In this document: piece after piece, positions 62,476-64,000 of the stretch | How the letters are laid out: each line of letters opens with the position of its first letter | Numbering within the stretch: position 1 is the first letter of the stretch | NCBI GenBank assembly: GCA_963693305.1 | Contig: OY855914.1 | Span: 17,958,260 to 18,022,259 of the forward strand | Source: Meandrina meandrites | Lineage: Eukaryota > Cnidaria > Anthozoa > Scleractinia > Meandrinidae | Length of the DNA stretch: 64,000 bases | Reading direction: 5' to 3' | The notes under the pieces: generated by a model | What the model saw: only the letters and a program-made list of their open reading frames with translations | Told to the model about the DNA's origin: nothing | Databases searched by the model: none | Program-made: the position numbers and the translations under genes

Positions 62476-64000
62476 AACGGGAAATTGTAATAAAAAAAGA
62501 ATTAACTTTATCTCTCTAGTAGTGCAATATGAAAACATGCTTATATATATTTATCAGGTCCCGGCTGTTCGAAAGCCGATTAGAGCTCCATTGGCACACC
62601 CTAATCCAGGAATTAAATTAATCTTTTGATTAAATTCTTTTCCTGTTCGCTTTGAGCTAATTTTAACACTGTGCATGGTAACGTTAATGTTAACACTTTT
62701 GTTTCCTCTTTTGGCATATGGCTTTTTTACCGGAAAATCAGTCTGTAAGTGACTGTTTTATTTCGTATGATTACTATGCTTCACAAGAAACCTCTAGTAG
62801 GATTGTGATGATTAATTAGTGTGAATTTTCACCTTGGACCCCTATGGGAAAATCTGAGGATATAAGCAATTGTTTTTTTAATGTATAATTGTACGAGGCA
62901 CAGTAACCTGATAGCTAGTGTTATTAGGTAAGACACTTAACTCTCACACCGGCAAATGGCTAGGGAGAGTTACCTAAAGTGTATAACATCCCATCTACGG
63001 GGGGGGGGACCAACCATACTCTAATCTACGCCTTAATCATAGATAACTATGGTGAAATCTTGAACAATAGTTTGAAGTCGACGGAATATTTTACTTAGCA
63101 AAACTATGAACATGCGGTAGTAGTACTTTTCGTGACGTTAATATCCGTACGGCACGGTTAAAAGGCACTTCTTTTCCACGGTGTATAGACTCGCAATCGC
63201 GCTAGAGGCGCAAACCATATGATATCATACTCGCCAATGGTAAGATGTCGTTTTCTATACTTGATGATGATGTCATCAGGTGGACAGTAGTCCAGTTCCA
63301 CAACTCTCTCTACCGCGCCCTATATAAGGGTTAAAGCCAGGAGCGAGTCTAGGATAACTTGCCTGCGCATGCTCAAAACAGAGCAATGAAAAACGACAGA
63401 GAAGTATGGCGTTTCTTACATGTAACGCGCGCGCTAGGGTTAAAATTGCTAGCTAACTACGCGACCAAGCCTACGACCTTTAATGCTAGAAAAGTTGTTG
63501 TGAACTTTGTGTAAACCATAAATGAACATGTGCTAAATCCAGGATTACCAGAACAGCCGGAGACACTAATCAAATGTTACCGACCGCATAAAACTAAACC
63601 AACCAATAATATTACGGCTTGCGTAGCTCATGCGCGATAAATTCGTCATTTAAGCAAGAGATTTGAACTCCAGCAGAAAAGTAAGTACTGAGTTTTTTAA
63701 CGTGTATTAAGCAGCTAGAGATCACTGTTTTCGTCATTTGTTTTTATCGGATAATGCCCAGGTTAAACTCTTCAGAAGTTGTTCTGGTGTTCCTGCTGTA
63801 CTATATAGTCGTGTAGTTGAATTGTCATTTGTGTTCGCTCGTTTAGAAAAGGTGTTGTCGTATATGGTTTTGTCTTTTCTCTGGTTTGGCGGAGTAGGGA
63901 GGGAAATGGCTGATTTCTGAGCATGCGGATGCTCAGAATCCCTCTTCTCGCGCATGGTTTCAACCCCTATATAGGAGGCGGAAGTGAGAGTTCATGGACT
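62476..64000. other. Non-coding, nothing recognised
   Basis: A 10-base G run lies at 62999-63008. Frames at the end of the window (63734-63955 and overlapping) are open on both strands but carry no motif. A host exon beginning here cannot be excluded. Confidence 0.4.

Overview
The window reads as animal nuclear DNA and most probably as a cnidarian, with a stony-coral-like repeat content. It is AT-rich. Exons are short, all phase 1, and separated by kilobases of repeats. The mobile families I recognise (Penelope-like retroelements, CR1/L2-type and restriction-endonuclease-type LINEs, tRNA-derived SINEs, Polinton/Maverick-type viral elements) are abundant in coral genomes. The species assignment is inference. 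There are no bacterial operons, rRNA genes or CRISPR arrays.

Region 1 (1-17.1 kb, + strand) holds the only host gene I can support. Four exons encode a partial thrombospondin type 1 repeat, a full thrombospondin type 1 repeat, an SRCR-like module and a canonical SRCR module. All begin and end in phase 1, as expected for a modular extracellular receptor or matrix protein. Its introns are full of nested repeats. The largest block (3653-11375) recurs in the same order and orientation at 19643-26862, and each copy carries different insertions. Comparing the copies gives an empty site for a LINE that sits in an ATT microsatellite, and exposes a transposon family whose ends carry clusters of the palindrome TCATGA.

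Region 2 (18.2-27 kb) is a decayed CR1-like LINE, the second copy of the duplicated block, and spacer with one unrecognised minus-strand reading frame.

Region 3 (about 27.3-42.8 kb) is the most striking part: a decaying Polinton/adintovirus-like endogenous viral element. It has a protein-primed-type family B DNA polymerase with an embedded endonuclease VII-like HNH module (+ strand), a DDE integrase, several small membrane proteins, a HerA/FtsK-like packaging ATPase, an open 424-codon probable capsid protein, a coiled-coil membrane protein on the opposite strand, and a roughly 540-codon probable structural protein. The polymerase gene is split by a 3.1 kb inverted-repeat transposon that itself contains an 83-bp satellite. 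Frameshifts and stops show that most enzymes are dead in this copy, although several frameshifts lie in homopolymers and could be assembly errors. The genes fit one life cycle: polymerase for replication, integrase for insertion, ATPase plus capsid proteins for particle assembly. No protease gene was found.

Region 4 (42.9-45.2 kb) is a Penelope-like retroelement with reverse transcriptase and GIY-YIG endonuclease, followed head-to-head by a second, nearly identical 5' part that runs into a 200-base assembly gap.

Region 5 (45.2-64 kb) has no supported host gene. It is a mosaic of SINEs, MITEs and foldback elements, palindromic minisatellites, a 5.5 kb element bounded by roughly 270-310 bp inverted repeats that encloses broken spliced reading frames, and a perfect 22-bp-arm hairpin.
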